Positions 36,056-43,877 of a stretch of 64,000 bases of DNA are shown in pieces. Source of the stretch: Bacillota bacterium (GTDB taxonomy: Bacteria > Bacillota > Clostridia > DSM-8532). The stretch covers positions 1 to 64,000 of the forward strand of contig JAEWSN010000207.1 in assembly GCA_023459915.1 (NCBI GenBank). The letters run 5' to 3'. How positions within the stretch are numbered: the first letter of the stretch is position 1; each line of letters opens with the position of its first letter. Made by a program: the position numbers and the translations under genes. The notes beneath the pieces are model-generated. The model saw only the letters and a program-made list of their open reading frames with translations. It was not told the origin of the DNA and did not search any database.

Positions 36056-36964
36056 TTACACCGGTTCCTGTCCCCGATGGTGTTCCCTCGCGGACATCAG
36101 CCCCGAAATGGTGCCAACGCCGGACAGCACCACGCCAGCCCCGGCAAGCATCAGGCCAAGCCGGCTGCCCAGCATGGTGATCTCCGGCATGGGCAGGAAG
36201 GGCAGCATGGCTGTTTGCTGCGCGGGAAGCCACGCGAGTCCGAGGGAGAGCAGGCCCGCCGCCAGCAAGCCGCCGCCGCCGCCGATGAGCACGCCAAACA
36301 AAAGGAATGGGGTCGCAATGTGGCATTCCGGCGCGCCAAGCAGACGCAGGGTACGAATCTGCTCCCGGTTGTGCACCACACCGATGCGGGTGATGTGGGA
36401 CATGAGCACCACGGTGAACAGGGAGACCGCGACGCCAAACACCAACCCGGCCAGGCGCAGCGCCCGCTCCACCCCCATCAGCCTGTCCAGAACGTCCCGA
36501 TTGTCACGAACCAGTTCCACCAGCGGCATGGCTTCCACGCGCCCCAGGATGGAGGCCAGCGAGTCCAGGGAAATCCGCAGCTCCAGAAAAGATCGGAACG
36601 GGTTCTCCTCCAGATGGGCAAGCATGTCGGCCTGCGCGCCGAGCAAGGTGCCCATGCGGACGCCCGCTTCCTCCGCCGGGATGATGCTGACCTGCGCCAC
36701 CCCCGGAAGCAGCCGCAGCTGTTCGGCCACCGATTCCAGTCTGCCGGGCGTGGTTTCTTCCTTGACAAAAACCTGAATCTCCGCCTCTGCCCGAATCAGA
36801 TCCACCCAGTACGCGCTCAGCCGCCACCCAATCAGCAACAGTCCCAGGAACAGGAAGACCAGCACGGTGCTGATCAATGAGAGCAGATTGGACACCCGGT
36901 TCGTCCAGAACAGGGCGGCCGTCTCCCGGATGTGATGGACCAGGTTGTCAAGGTGTCGCCGCAT
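36056..36964 (-). CDS. ftsX: Cell-division permease FtsX
   Basis: The 302-residue membrane half of the FtsEX complex that gates peptidoglycan hydrolases at division. An N-terminal cytosolic piece (RRHLDNLVHHIRETAALFWTNRVSN) precedes TM1 (about 24-46). An extracellular loop (about 55-160) contains VKEETTPGRLESVAEQLRLLPGV, and three C-terminal helices carry the FtsX fold (LFTVVLMSHITRIGVVHNREQIRTLRLLGA). ATG 36964 is chosen: GGAGG lies six bases upstream. The longer open frame upstream reads the ftsE repeat in another frame and is spurious. It overlaps ftsE by 17 bases. Confidence 0.93.
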   Translation of the reverse strand: MRRHLDNLVHHIRETAALFWTNRVSNLLSLISTVLVFLFLGLLLIGWRLSAYWVDLIRAEAEIQVFVKEETTPGRLESVAEQLRLLPGVAQVSIIPAEEAGVRMGTLLGAQADMLAHLEENPFRSFLELRISLDSLASILGRVEAMPLVELVRDNRDVLDRLMGVERALRLAGLVFGVAVSLFTVVLMSHITRIGVVHNREQIRTLRLLGAPECHIATPFLLFGVLIGGGGGLLAAGLLSLGLAWLPAQQTAMLPFLPMPEITMLGSRLGLMLAGAGVVLSGVGTISGLMSAREHHRGQEPV

Positions 36965-37805
36965 GTGCCGCCTCCTGTTCCGCAGAAGTCTGGTGATCTG
37001 CAGAAGCCTGTTGATCTGCAGAAGCCAGTTGATCTGCAGAAGCCAGTTGATTTGCAGACGCCCGTTGATCCATCCCGAAGGCATGCGCCGCCACCAGCAC
37101 GCCGGCTTCGAGCCGCAGCGCGAAATCCGGCTCGACGGGCGCGATGAGATGCGTCGCGTGCGTGGTGATGACCACGGTCGTCTGCCGGTCCCGGAAGGAT
37201 GCCAGCAGGTGCAGGATGTTCAGCGCGTTTTCCTGGTCCAGGTTGCCGGTTGGCTCGTCTGCCAGGATGAGCGCCGGCTTTCTCGCGACAGCCCGCGCAA
37301 TGGCAACCCGTTGGCGCTCCCCCCAGGAGAGCCGATCCACAGGGGTCCGCGCCTTGTCGGAGAGCCCCACGCGCGACAGCACGTCGAGCGCCTCCTGACG
37401 CAGCTGCCCGGAGCAGGAGGGCAGGAACCGGCTGCCGGACATGACATTTTCCAGCGCGGTGCGTCCCGGAATGAGTCTGAACGCCTGAAACACCGGACCG
37501 ACGGATTGCCGCAGTCGCCGCACCTCGGCATGGCCGGCCCGCCCCATGTCGAGGCCCAGGACGTGAAGTGTGCCCTCCGTCGGTTGCACCATGCCCATGA
37601 ACAGCCGAAGCAGGGAGGTTTTTCCCGACCCGCTGGCGCCGGTGAGAAAAGTGAGCGAACCGACCGGTATCTGCAGATCCGCAGGCATCAGGGCCACTGT
37701 CCCATCCGGATACCGCAGGGAAAGGCCATGTGCCGCGATCGCCACTGCAGGCCGTGCGGCTGACGTCTCCTCGGGTCTTCGGGGGGTCTCCCGCTCATGT
37801 CTCAT
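36948..37805 (-). CDS. ftsE: Cell-division ATP-binding protein FtsE with C-terminal hexapeptide repeat tail
   Basis: The 285-residue ABC ATPase partner of FtsX. Walker A is GASGSGKTS (56-64), the Q-loop lies in GPVFQAFRLIPG, the signature is LSWGERQRVAIARA (Trp replaces the second Gly of LSGGE), Walker B is ALILADEPTGNLD, and the H-loop is VVITTHATHL. After the usual end near residue 243, a 40-residue tail of hexapeptide repeats, ASADQL-like, is added by five 18-bp units (36980-37069). Such a tail is not part of the standard 220-230 residue FtsE. It is co-directional with the coiled-coil gene 75 bases upstream. Confidence 0.93.
   Translation of the reverse strand: MRHERETPRRPEETSAARPAVAIAAHGLSLRYPDGTVALMPADLQIPVGSLTFLTGASGSGKTSLLRLFMGMVQPTEGTLHVLGLDMGRAGHAEVRRLRQSVGPVFQAFRLIPGRTALENVMSGSRFLPSCSGQLRQEALDVLSRVGLSDKARTPVDRLSWGERQRVAIARAVARKPALILADEPTGNLDQENALNILHLLASFRDRQTTVVITTHATHLIAPVEPDFALRLEAGVLVAAHAFGMDQRASANQLASADQLASADQQASADHQTSAEQEAAHAATP
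36980..37069. repeat. Five in-frame 18-bp tandem repeats in the 3' end of ftsE
   Basis: Units of CTGCAGAAGCC-GTTGAT on the plus strand lie at 36980-36997, 36998-37015, 37016-37033, 37034-37051 and 37052-37069; the inner ones are almost identical. On the minus strand they encode the Ala-Ser-Ala-Asp-Gln-Leu hexapeptide tail. PstI-like CTGCAG recurs in each central unit. Confidence 0.97.
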
Positions 37806-37880
37806 GAATTCCCTGACCTCCTGTCTTTTGATGTGCGGTGGGCTGTCCCACCTTGTTGCGGTGGGTTGTCCACGGCCTGT

Positions 37881-39029
37881 TCACCATGCCGCCATCCGGA
37901 TGGACAAGGCGAGCACGCCCGCTGCCGGAACCGCCCGCGCGATGGTTGTGCCCATCAGGATGGGCTCGAGCTTGAAGGCCAGCTCACCATTTCGGGACAG
38001 ATCCGCCAGTTGCGCCTCCGTCAGGATCAGCCCGCCCTGCGTGCCCGAAACCGGCCGATAAACCAGCGTGACCCCATCCTCGATTTCAAACCGGCCCAGT
38101 AAAAGCAGTTGTGCCTCCGGCACTTCCAGGACAATGCCTTCGGGCGTGAATCCGAATGCCAGCGGCGGCAGCCCTTCCGCGCTGTCGAGGATCTCCTGGA
38201 AACGCGCCTCCCGCAGGACGGCCGTGATGCCGGAAAGGCCAAAGGACATCTCAAGCGCGTCCTCGGGAAACCCACCCGCCGCAATCACTTCGGCAAACCC
38301 CTTGGTCAGCGCGGGGAACACCGTCATGGCCTGTGCCCAGGTTTCCGCCAACTCGGCCAGCATGGCCTCATAGCGGTCCCTGTCCGCCCGAAGGGAGGCC
38401 AGGGACGTTTCCAGCTCCGTCTTTTTCGTTTGCCGCTCCGCCAGGGCTGTCGACAGCTGTTGTTCCTTTTGCGCGACGTCCTCCAGGGTGTCGCGCAGCC
38501 GCGCCTCCCCTGCCGCAAGGGCTGCCTCCGTGGCCTCCAGGTCTGCCAGCAGGGAGGCGAAGTCCCGATCCAGCTGGCGCATCGCCGACAGACGCCGCAA
38601 AAAAACCGACAGGCTTTCCGATGTGAGCAGCAGCTCCAGCCTGGATCCGGGCCCGGCGGTTTGCCAGGACGCCAGCATCCCGGCCAGGGCTGTCCGGTAT
38701 TCCTCATGGCGCAGGCCCACGGCAGCCTGCTCCTGCAGAAGCTGTCCGCGTTCGCGCAGCAGCGCTGTCCGCTCCGCTTCCAGCACAGCGGCTTCCGCCT
38801 GCTTTCGATCCATGTCCAGCTGCAGCGCGCGCAACTGCGCCAGTAGGGCATCCTCCTGCGCCGTGATTTGTGCCGAAGCCTCCTGGGGGGACAGCTCGGC
38901 GGGCGTTCCCATGCCCAGCAGAACCGGCAGCAGCAGGAACAGCGCCGCCAGCCGGAGGATCGGATGCATCTGCTGCCGGGCAAAACGGGGGGAAGTAACC
39001 CGCGACGTCAGTCGCTTCGTCGGACTCAT
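37881..39029 (-). CDS. Secreted coiled-coil protein, EnvC/PcsB-like FtsX partner without hydrolase domain
   Basis: A 382-residue exported protein with a basic start, a hydrophobic signal helix (about 22-40, ILRLAALFLLLPVLLG) and a long coiled coil (about 48-235). The coil contains LELLLTSESLSVFLRRLSAMRQLDRDFASLL, the break motif typical of EnvC/PcsB coiled-coil domains that bind FtsX. The last 145 residues (TKGFAEVIAAGGFPEDALEMSF onward) show no LytM, CHAP or NlpC/P60 motif. It may regulate another hydrolase, or the C-terminal domain is new. The start is coupled to the HAD gene stop by ATGA, and ftsE follows. Confidence 0.8.
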   Translation of the reverse strand: MSPTKRLTSRVTSPRFARQQMHPILRLAALFLLLPVLLGMGTPAELSPQEASAQITAQEDALLAQLRALQLDMDRKQAEAAVLEAERTALLRERGQLLQEQAAVGLRHEEYRTALAGMLASWQTAGPGSRLELLLTSESLSVFLRRLSAMRQLDRDFASLLADLEATEAALAAGEARLRDTLEDVAQKEQQLSTALAERQTKKTELETSLASLRADRDRYEAMLAELAETWAQAMTVFPALTKGFAEVIAAGGFPEDALEMSFGLSGITAVLREARFQEILDSAEGLPPLAFGFTPEGIVLEVPEAQLLLLGRFEIEDGVTLVYRPVSGTQGGLILTEAQLADLSRNGELAFKLEPILMGTTIARAVPAAGVLALSIRMAAW

Positions 39030-39724
39030 CGGGCCGCACCGTCTTCATTCAGTGAATCGAGCCGGGTAACAAGATCGGCGGTTTTCAGGACCACCGTGTC
39101 AGCGCCCGCTTCCGTGAGCCGTTCCGGCGGGAAGGAGGTGGCCACCGCCACACAGCGCATGTCCGCCGCGCGCGCCGCCTGCACGCCCGACAACGCGTCC
39201 TCCACCACCACACAGGCCTGGGGCGGAACGCCGAGCCGTTCGGCCGCCAGCAAAAAAATGTCCGGTTCCGGCTTCTTGCGCGCCACATCCTCACCGCTGC
39301 ACAACACATCGAACAGCGACGGGTCAATGCCGGCGGCCGGCAGGTTCGCGCGCACCTTCACCGCATCCGCGCTGCTGGCCACGGCGGTCTTGAGGCCCCG
39401 CTCCCGCAGCGCGGCGAGCAACGCCGGGATGCCCGGATAGGTCCCGATTTCCGCATCCACAATCTTCAGATAGATTTCGTAGGTGCGCCGTTTCATTTCC
39501 AGCTGATAGGTCACACCATGCTGCTGTGCCACGCCGCCGATAAAACGATCCTCCCCCATGCCGGTAAAGGGATGAAAATCCTCCGCCGCCGCCTGCACCC
39601 CGTATTCCGCCAGCGCCAGCATGGCTGCCTTGGTGATGACGGGTTCCGAGTCCACGAGCACCCCGTCCATATCAAAAATGACCGCCTGCACGTCCCTGCC
39701 GTCCGGGCTTTTCCACCTTTTCAT
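39026..39724 (-). CDS. HAD-superfamily hydrolase, beta-phosphoglucomutase-like
   Basis: A 232-residue HAD subfamily IA enzyme. Motif I is FDMDGVLVDSEP with nucleophile Asp18 and acid Asp20, motif II Ser lies in AVASSADAVKV, the motif III Lys in VARKKPEPDIFLLAAERLG, and motif IV in VVEDALSGVQAA. It is related to beta-phosphoglucomutases and sugar phosphatases; the exact substrate is open. ATG 39724 has GGAGG about eight bases upstream. A promoter resembling ATGACG-16-TACGAT lies near 39769-39796. It heads the operon with the coiled-coil protein, ftsE and ftsX, an unusual partner for division genes. Confidence 0.92.
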   Translation of the reverse strand: MKRWKSPDGRDVQAVIFDMDGVLVDSEPVITKAAMLALAEYGVQAAAEDFHPFTGMGEDRFIGGVAQQHGVTYQLEMKRRTYEIYLKIVDAEIGTYPGIPALLAALRERGLKTAVASSADAVKVRANLPAAGIDPSLFDVLCSGEDVARKKPEPDIFLLAAERLGVPPQACVVVEDALSGVQAARAADMRCVAVATSFPPERLTEAGADTVVLKTADLVTRLDSLNEDGAAR

Positions 39725-39871
39725 CCTGTCCACCTCCGAAGCCGGGTTTCCCAAATGGGTTCCATCACATCGTACCACAGAATGCGCGTGCGTCATCCTG
39801 CTTTCTGTCACTTCCCGCACGGGCCCCGCGCAGGACATGCCGGATTCCTGTAGGCTTGCCGGAAGCCGGGA

Positions 39872-39880
39872 TGGTATACT
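39872..39880 (+). promoter_or_regulatory. Extended -10 promoter of the HD-domain gene
   Basis: TGGTATACT has TG one base upstream of the hexamer TATACT (39875-39880), about 30 bases before the start codon at 39912. No clear -35 is seen, as is common for extended -10 promoters. Confidence 0.45.
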
Positions 39881-39911
39881 GGTGGTGACAACACACAAAG
39901 GGGAGGCGCCC

Positions 39912-40712
39912 ATGAAATCACCACTGGAAATCCATCTGGAACAGGAACTGTTCAACATGCTCAATGGCGCGGCGCTGGACATCGCGCGCATCCTTTGCAA
40001 TGACGAGGAAATCCACACCTATCAGGAGCTCGCCAACACGGTCTCCATCAAGCGGCTGGGTTTCAATGATCACGGCCCCGTACACATGCGCAAGGTGGCC
40101 ATCAATGCCATGCGCATGTTCAACCTGCTCATGGAGGCCGGCATCCGGCCGAGCCTGGTCAAGGAAGACATTGGAACGGAGACGGACAGCCGCATTGCGG
40201 TGCTGCTGGCCGCCTTCCTGCACGACATCGGCATGTCCATTGGCCGGCAGAGCCATGAGATGAGTTCCTTCATCCTGGCCAATCCCCTGATGGAACGCGT
40301 CCTCAAAAGCATTTTCCCCGACGAGGCCGCGCGCTGGATCGCCATCAAGACCGTGGCGCTCGAAGGGATCATGGGCCACATGACCCATCACGCCATCCAC
40401 ACGCTCGAGGCGGGCATCATCCTCATTGCGGACGGCTGCGACATGGAAAAGGGACGCGCGCGCATCCCGATGCTGCTCAACCAGCAGTCACGGGTGGGCG
40501 ACATCCATAAGTATTCCTCCGCGTCCGTTGAAAGGGTCACCATAGAAAAGGGTGAGGAAAAACCGCTGAAAATCACCGTGGAGATGTCCGCCTCGGTGGG
40601 CTTCTTCCAGGTGGAGGAGGTGCTCATCAGCAAAATCATGGCCAGCACCGTAAAAAAACATATTGAACTGTACGCGTTTGTCAGCGGACGTGACGTGAAG
40701 CGGTATATATAG
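39912..40712 (+). CDS. HD-domain phosphohydrolase
   Basis: A 266-residue protein with a classical HD metal site: His54 and His58 (NDHGPVH), His104-Asp105 (LLAAFLHDIGMS), and a later Asp in GIILIADGCDMEKGRAR. HD enzymes cleave phosphate esters or nucleotides. The C-terminal 80 residues (SASVERVTIEKGEEKPLKITVEMSASVGFFQVEE) form a beta-rich extension seen in related clostridial proteins. GGGGAGGCGCCC precedes ATG 39912. It is transcribed alone and converges on the MscS gene 12 bases away. Confidence 0.87.
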   Translation: MKSPLEIHLEQELFNMLNGAALDIARILCNDEEIHTYQELANTVSIKRLGFNDHGPVHMRKVAINAMRMFNLLMEAGIRPSLVKEDIGTETDSRIAVLLAAFLHDIGMSIGRQSHEMSSFILANPLMERVLKSIFPDEAARWIAIKTVALEGIMGHMTHHAIHTLEAGIILIADGCDMEKGRARIPMLLNQQSRVGDIHKYSSASVERVTIEKGEEKPLKITVEMSASVGFFQVEEVLISKIMASTVKKHIELYAFVSGRDVKRYI

Positions 40713-40724
40713 TCTTGAGCCGCC

Positions 40725-41879
40725 TCAGGAAATGGTTTTCACGAAAACGGTCCGGGTTGGATAGGCAAAATCGATGCCTTCTGACTCGAATTTTTCCTTG
40801 ATGTCCAGGTTCACTTGCTGCCGGATGTCCATGTACACCAAATACTCGCTGGTTTCAATGAAGAACACAATCTCGTACTGCAGCGCGGAATCACCGTATG
40901 TGACAAAATGGGCCCGGTCAAAGGTGGCTGTTTCCTGCGCCGAGATGATCTCCGCAATCCAGCCGGGTATCTGCCTCAGTTTTTCGGTTGGGGTTTCATA
41001 GGCGACGCCTACCGTGAAGACAACACGCCGGCGCTGCAGCCGCTTGAAATTCCGGATGCGGGCGGAGGTGAGATCCGTATTGGGCAGGACAATCTGCTCG
41101 CCGCCGATGCTGCGGATGCGGGATGTCTTGATGCCGATTTTCTCCACGGAACCCATGTGCTCGCCCACACTGATGAAGTCTCCCAGCTCAAAGGGCCGGT
41201 CAAAGAAAATCACCAGGCCGCTGAACAGGTCCCCCAGCACGGTCTGCGCGGCCAGCGCGATGGCAATGCCGCCGATGCCGAGGCCGGCCAGCAGCGTGGA
41301 CACATTCACGCCAAAATTGTCGAGGATGAGCACCAGCGCCAGCACCCACACGGCCAGCCGCACCAGAAAATTCACCGTGCGCAGGGCATGCACCCGTGCG
41401 GCGTCCTCCTCACGGGCCGCCATCATCCGCGACATCACATACTGGTAAACGCCCAGCAGCAGGCTGACAGAGGCCAGCACCAGCAGCACCGACATCAGCC
41501 CGTTGACAACGGGTTCCAGTTTTTCACCCCAGCCGGGGATTTGGAATGACAGGTAAATCACCAGGCTGACAAGGAAAAACCGCATTTTGCGCTCGAACTT
41601 GTCCAAGGCATTCGAGACGGTGGCGGACAGCGCGGCGCCCGCTGAAAGCCCGATCTGCGGCGCCTGCGTCGTCTCCGGGGCGGACGCCTCCGTGGCTGCA
41701 GCCTTGTCGACGGCCGCCGCCTCGCGGGCCCTGGCAAACCGCCGAAGAATGGGCCGCAATACAAACCGGTGTGCCAGCAACACCACAAGCAATCCGCCAA
41801 TCAGCACCGCCGCGGCGGTCAGCCAGACGGCCATTGTGTTGTTCATCACTTCCAATTGCATCCATTTCAAATCCGGCAT
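40725..41879 (-). CDS. mscS: Small-conductance mechanosensitive channel, MscS family
   Basis: A 384-residue channel that relieves turgor on hypo-osmotic shock. Five membrane helices precede the pore-lining helix and beta domain GIGGIAIALAAQTVLGDLFSGLVIFFDRPFELGDFI, followed by the GSVEKIGIKTSRIRSIGGEQIVLPNT signature. The cytosolic C-terminal domain (about 270-384) is typical MscS. A polar Ala/Thr/Glu-rich loop sits near residues 50-85 between the first helices. ATG 41879 follows CAGGAGACGCAC. It is longer than E. coli MscS (286 aa), closer to the YnaI class with extra N-terminal helices. Confidence 0.93.
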   Translation of the reverse strand: MPDLKWMQLEVMNNTMAVWLTAAAVLIGGLLVVLLAHRFVLRPILRRFARAREAAAVDKAAATEASAPETTQAPQIGLSAGAALSATVSNALDKFERKMRFFLVSLVIYLSFQIPGWGEKLEPVVNGLMSVLLVLASVSLLLGVYQYVMSRMMAAREEDAARVHALRTVNFLVRLAVWVLALVLILDNFGVNVSTLLAGLGIGGIAIALAAQTVLGDLFSGLVIFFDRPFELGDFISVGEHMGSVEKIGIKTSRIRSIGGEQIVLPNTDLTSARIRNFKRLQRRRVVFTVGVAYETPTEKLRQIPGWIAEIISAQETATFDRAHFVTYGDSALQYEIVFFIETSEYLVYMDIRQQVNLDIKEKFESEGIDFAYPTRTVFVKTIS

Positions 41880-42242
41880 GTGCGTCTCCTGTCCCTTTTC
41901 ATCCGTTGTGGATATTTTACCGCCACCGCAATAACGACCGGGATCATATCCGGGGTCATATAGAGTGTACCGGGATTTGCCCAACCCTGCAATCCGCACG
42001 CACACCGGCCGTCGAAGACATCCGGAACGGCCGCCCGCTCAAGGATCCGGCCCGATCCCCCCACGAGGGAAACCGGAAGGGCTTCCCGTCCGGCGCACGG
42101 GGCGGTATGATAGATGGCAATGGCGTCCGTTGATCCGGGGCGGCTGTCACGCAAGCCACGGCCCCTACCGGTTCCAAGCCCAATCAAGCGGTGACGGATA
42201 CCCTACATTCGGCGCCATCACACAGGCAGCAGGGAGGACAAG
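41880..42242. other. Intergenic region between mscS and threonine aldolase
   Basis: This gap has divergent promoters but no recognisable gene. A short direct repeat (GATCATATCCGGGG and GGTCATATAGAG, near 41943-41966) lies upstream of mscS. TATGAT at 42106-42111 with a poor -35 may serve the aldolase. I see no tRNA, riboswitch or terminator. Confidence 0.5.
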
Positions 42243-43280
42243 ATGAAGCACAGTTTTCGAAACGATTACGGGGAGGGCGCGCATCCCGCGCTCCTGAAAG
42301 CCCTGATGGAAACAAACACCGTCCAGCAGGATGGCTATGGCGAAGACCGGTACTGCCGGGAGGCCGCCGACATGATTCGTGCCCGGCTGGGCAGGGAGGA
42401 TGCGGTCATCCACTTCCTCAGCGGTGGCACCCAGACCAATCTCATCGCCATCTCTTCCGCCCTGCGCCCGCATGAGGCGGCCATCGCCGCGGAAACAGGC
42501 CACATCCTGGTGCACGAAACCGGTGCGATTGAGGCCACCGGCCACAAGGTCATCGCCATGCCGGCCGAGGGCGGCAAGCTCTCCGCCGCTGCCATCCAGG
42601 CCGCCGTGGACGCGCACACCGACGAGCACATGGTCAAACCGGCACTGGTATACCTTTCCCAATCCACGGAAATCGGTTCCATTTACCACAAAGGAGAACT
42701 CGAGGCGATCCGGGCGGTCTGCGATCGCAACCGGCTGCTGTTGTATGTCGATGGGGCCCGGCTGGGATCCGCGCTCACCGCGGCATCGGGTGATGTCACC
42801 CTGGCGGATATGGCCCGGCTCACGGACGCCTTCTATATCGGCGGAACTAAAAACGGTGCGCTGCTCGGGGAGGCCCTGGTGCTGAACAACCCGTCGCTGC
42901 AGCAGGACTTCCGCTTCCACATGAAGCAAAAGGGCGCACTGCTGGCCAAGGGCCGCATCATCGGGCTGCAATTCCGGGAATTGTTCCGGGACAACCTGTT
43001 TTTTGATTTGGCCCAACACGCGAATCGCATGGCCGCCCGAATGCGGGATGGCATCGCCACATCCGGGTTTGCTTTTTTGACAGATTCTCCCACCAACCAG
43101 ATTTTCCCCATCCTGCCCGACACCTTGATCCAGCGGTTGCAGGAGCACTACGGATTCTACGTCTGGGCCAGGGAGACCGATACCAGCTCCTCCATTCGGC
43201 TCGTCACCTCATGGGCCACGCCGGATGCGGTGGTGGAGGCATTTCTTGAGGATTTTGCCCGCGCGGCGGCGGACAGATGA
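42243..43280 (+). CDS. ltaE: Low-specificity L-threonine aldolase (PLP enzyme)
   Basis: It cleaves threonine or allo-threonine to glycine and acetaldehyde. The 345-residue fold-type I PLP protein starts with NDYGEGAHPALLKAL and GYGEDRYCREA, typical of LtaE. Further motifs are VIHFLSGGTQTNLIAI, the cofactor-binding VDGARLGSAL with Asp170, and the Schiff-base Lys203 in YIGGTKNGALLGEALV. The GGGAGGACAAG ribosome site is good. The gene converges with the membrane protein gene seven bases downstream. Related beta-eliminating or serine-aldol enzymes share the fold, so specificity is a family-level call. Confidence 0.93.
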   Translation: MKHSFRNDYGEGAHPALLKALMETNTVQQDGYGEDRYCREAADMIRARLGREDAVIHFLSGGTQTNLIAISSALRPHEAAIAAETGHILVHETGAIEATGHKVIAMPAEGGKLSAAAIQAAVDAHTDEHMVKPALVYLSQSTEIGSIYHKGELEAIRAVCDRNRLLLYVDGARLGSALTAASGDVTLADMARLTDAFYIGGTKNGALLGEALVLNNPSLQQDFRFHMKQKGALLAKGRIIGLQFRELFRDNLFFDLAQHANRMAARMRDGIATSGFAFLTDSPTNQIFPILPDTLIQRLQEHYGFYVWARETDTSSSIRLVTSWATPDAVVEAFLEDFARAAADR

Positions 43281-43287
43281 CAGCCCC

Positions 43288-43863
43288 TCACCCGTGATAC
43301 CGAAACCGGACAGGCGCTTCGGCCAACCGCTTGTCCACCCGGATTTGCCGGCGGATGTCGTGGTTGTGGAACACCAGCCGCTCAATCGTCGCCCACAGGA
43401 ACACCCATCCGCCGATGGACAGCCCTTCGAGGAGGGTGCCGGTCAGCACCCCCTCGGGCAGGACGCTGCCCAGATAGTACCCGCTGGAGATGAACGCCAC
43501 AAAAATCAGAAACTTAAAGATCGCCTGCCGGTAAGATTGGCGGATATCCATCTCCAACGAGAAAAGAATAAAGTCGAAGTAGTTGCGGAGCCCGGCCACC
43601 ACGCGCGTCTCCAGGCTTTCATCCTGAACCTGACGGGGGATGTCGATGCGCAGGGCAACCGGCAACCTCAGCGGCATGTCCTCGGAGCTCTGGTGAAGAT
43701 ACTGGAGCAGGGAGTCGTCCAGGTCGCGCCGGCGGAGCGGCGCGGAGTCCCATTCATTGAAGAAATCGGCATACACATCCACGGAAACAGGAATGATGTA
43801 AGCCCCCGTGTCCGGATCCCTGTCGTAGAAGCGGGCAAGCATGGCAGCCGGTTTCTGGCGCAT
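43288..43863 (-). CDS. Hypothetical membrane protein downstream of a ferredoxin-type reductase
   Basis: I do not recognise this 191-residue protein. Its first 110 residues are soluble, with conserved-looking YIIPVSVDVYADFFNEWDSAPLRRRDLDDSLLQYL and LRIDIPRQVQDESLETRVVAGLRNYFDF. Then come two probable membrane helices (about 118-135 and 141-160). The C-terminus is basic (RRQIRVDKRLAEAPVRFRYHG), so both ends are likely cytosolic. GGGAGG lies before ATG 43863. It begins 14 bases after the stop of the ferredoxin-type aldo/keto reductase, so the two are almost certainly co-transcribed. Function unknown. Confidence 0.75.
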   Translation of the reverse strand: MRQKPAAMLARFYDRDPDTGAYIIPVSVDVYADFFNEWDSAPLRRRDLDDSLLQYLHQSSEDMPLRLPVALRIDIPRQVQDESLETRVVAGLRNYFDFILFSLEMDIRQSYRQAIFKFLIFVAFISSGYYLGSVLPEGVLTGTLLEGLSIGGWVFLWATIERLVFHNHDIRRQIRVDKRLAEAPVRFRYHG

Positions 43864-43877
43864 GGGGCACCTCCCTG

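Noticed and set aside
36965..37084. A longer ftsX start adding about 40 residues
   Set aside because: The extension reads the ftsE 18-bp repeat in a second frame (repeating QINWLL), and ATG 36964 has the proper ribosome site.
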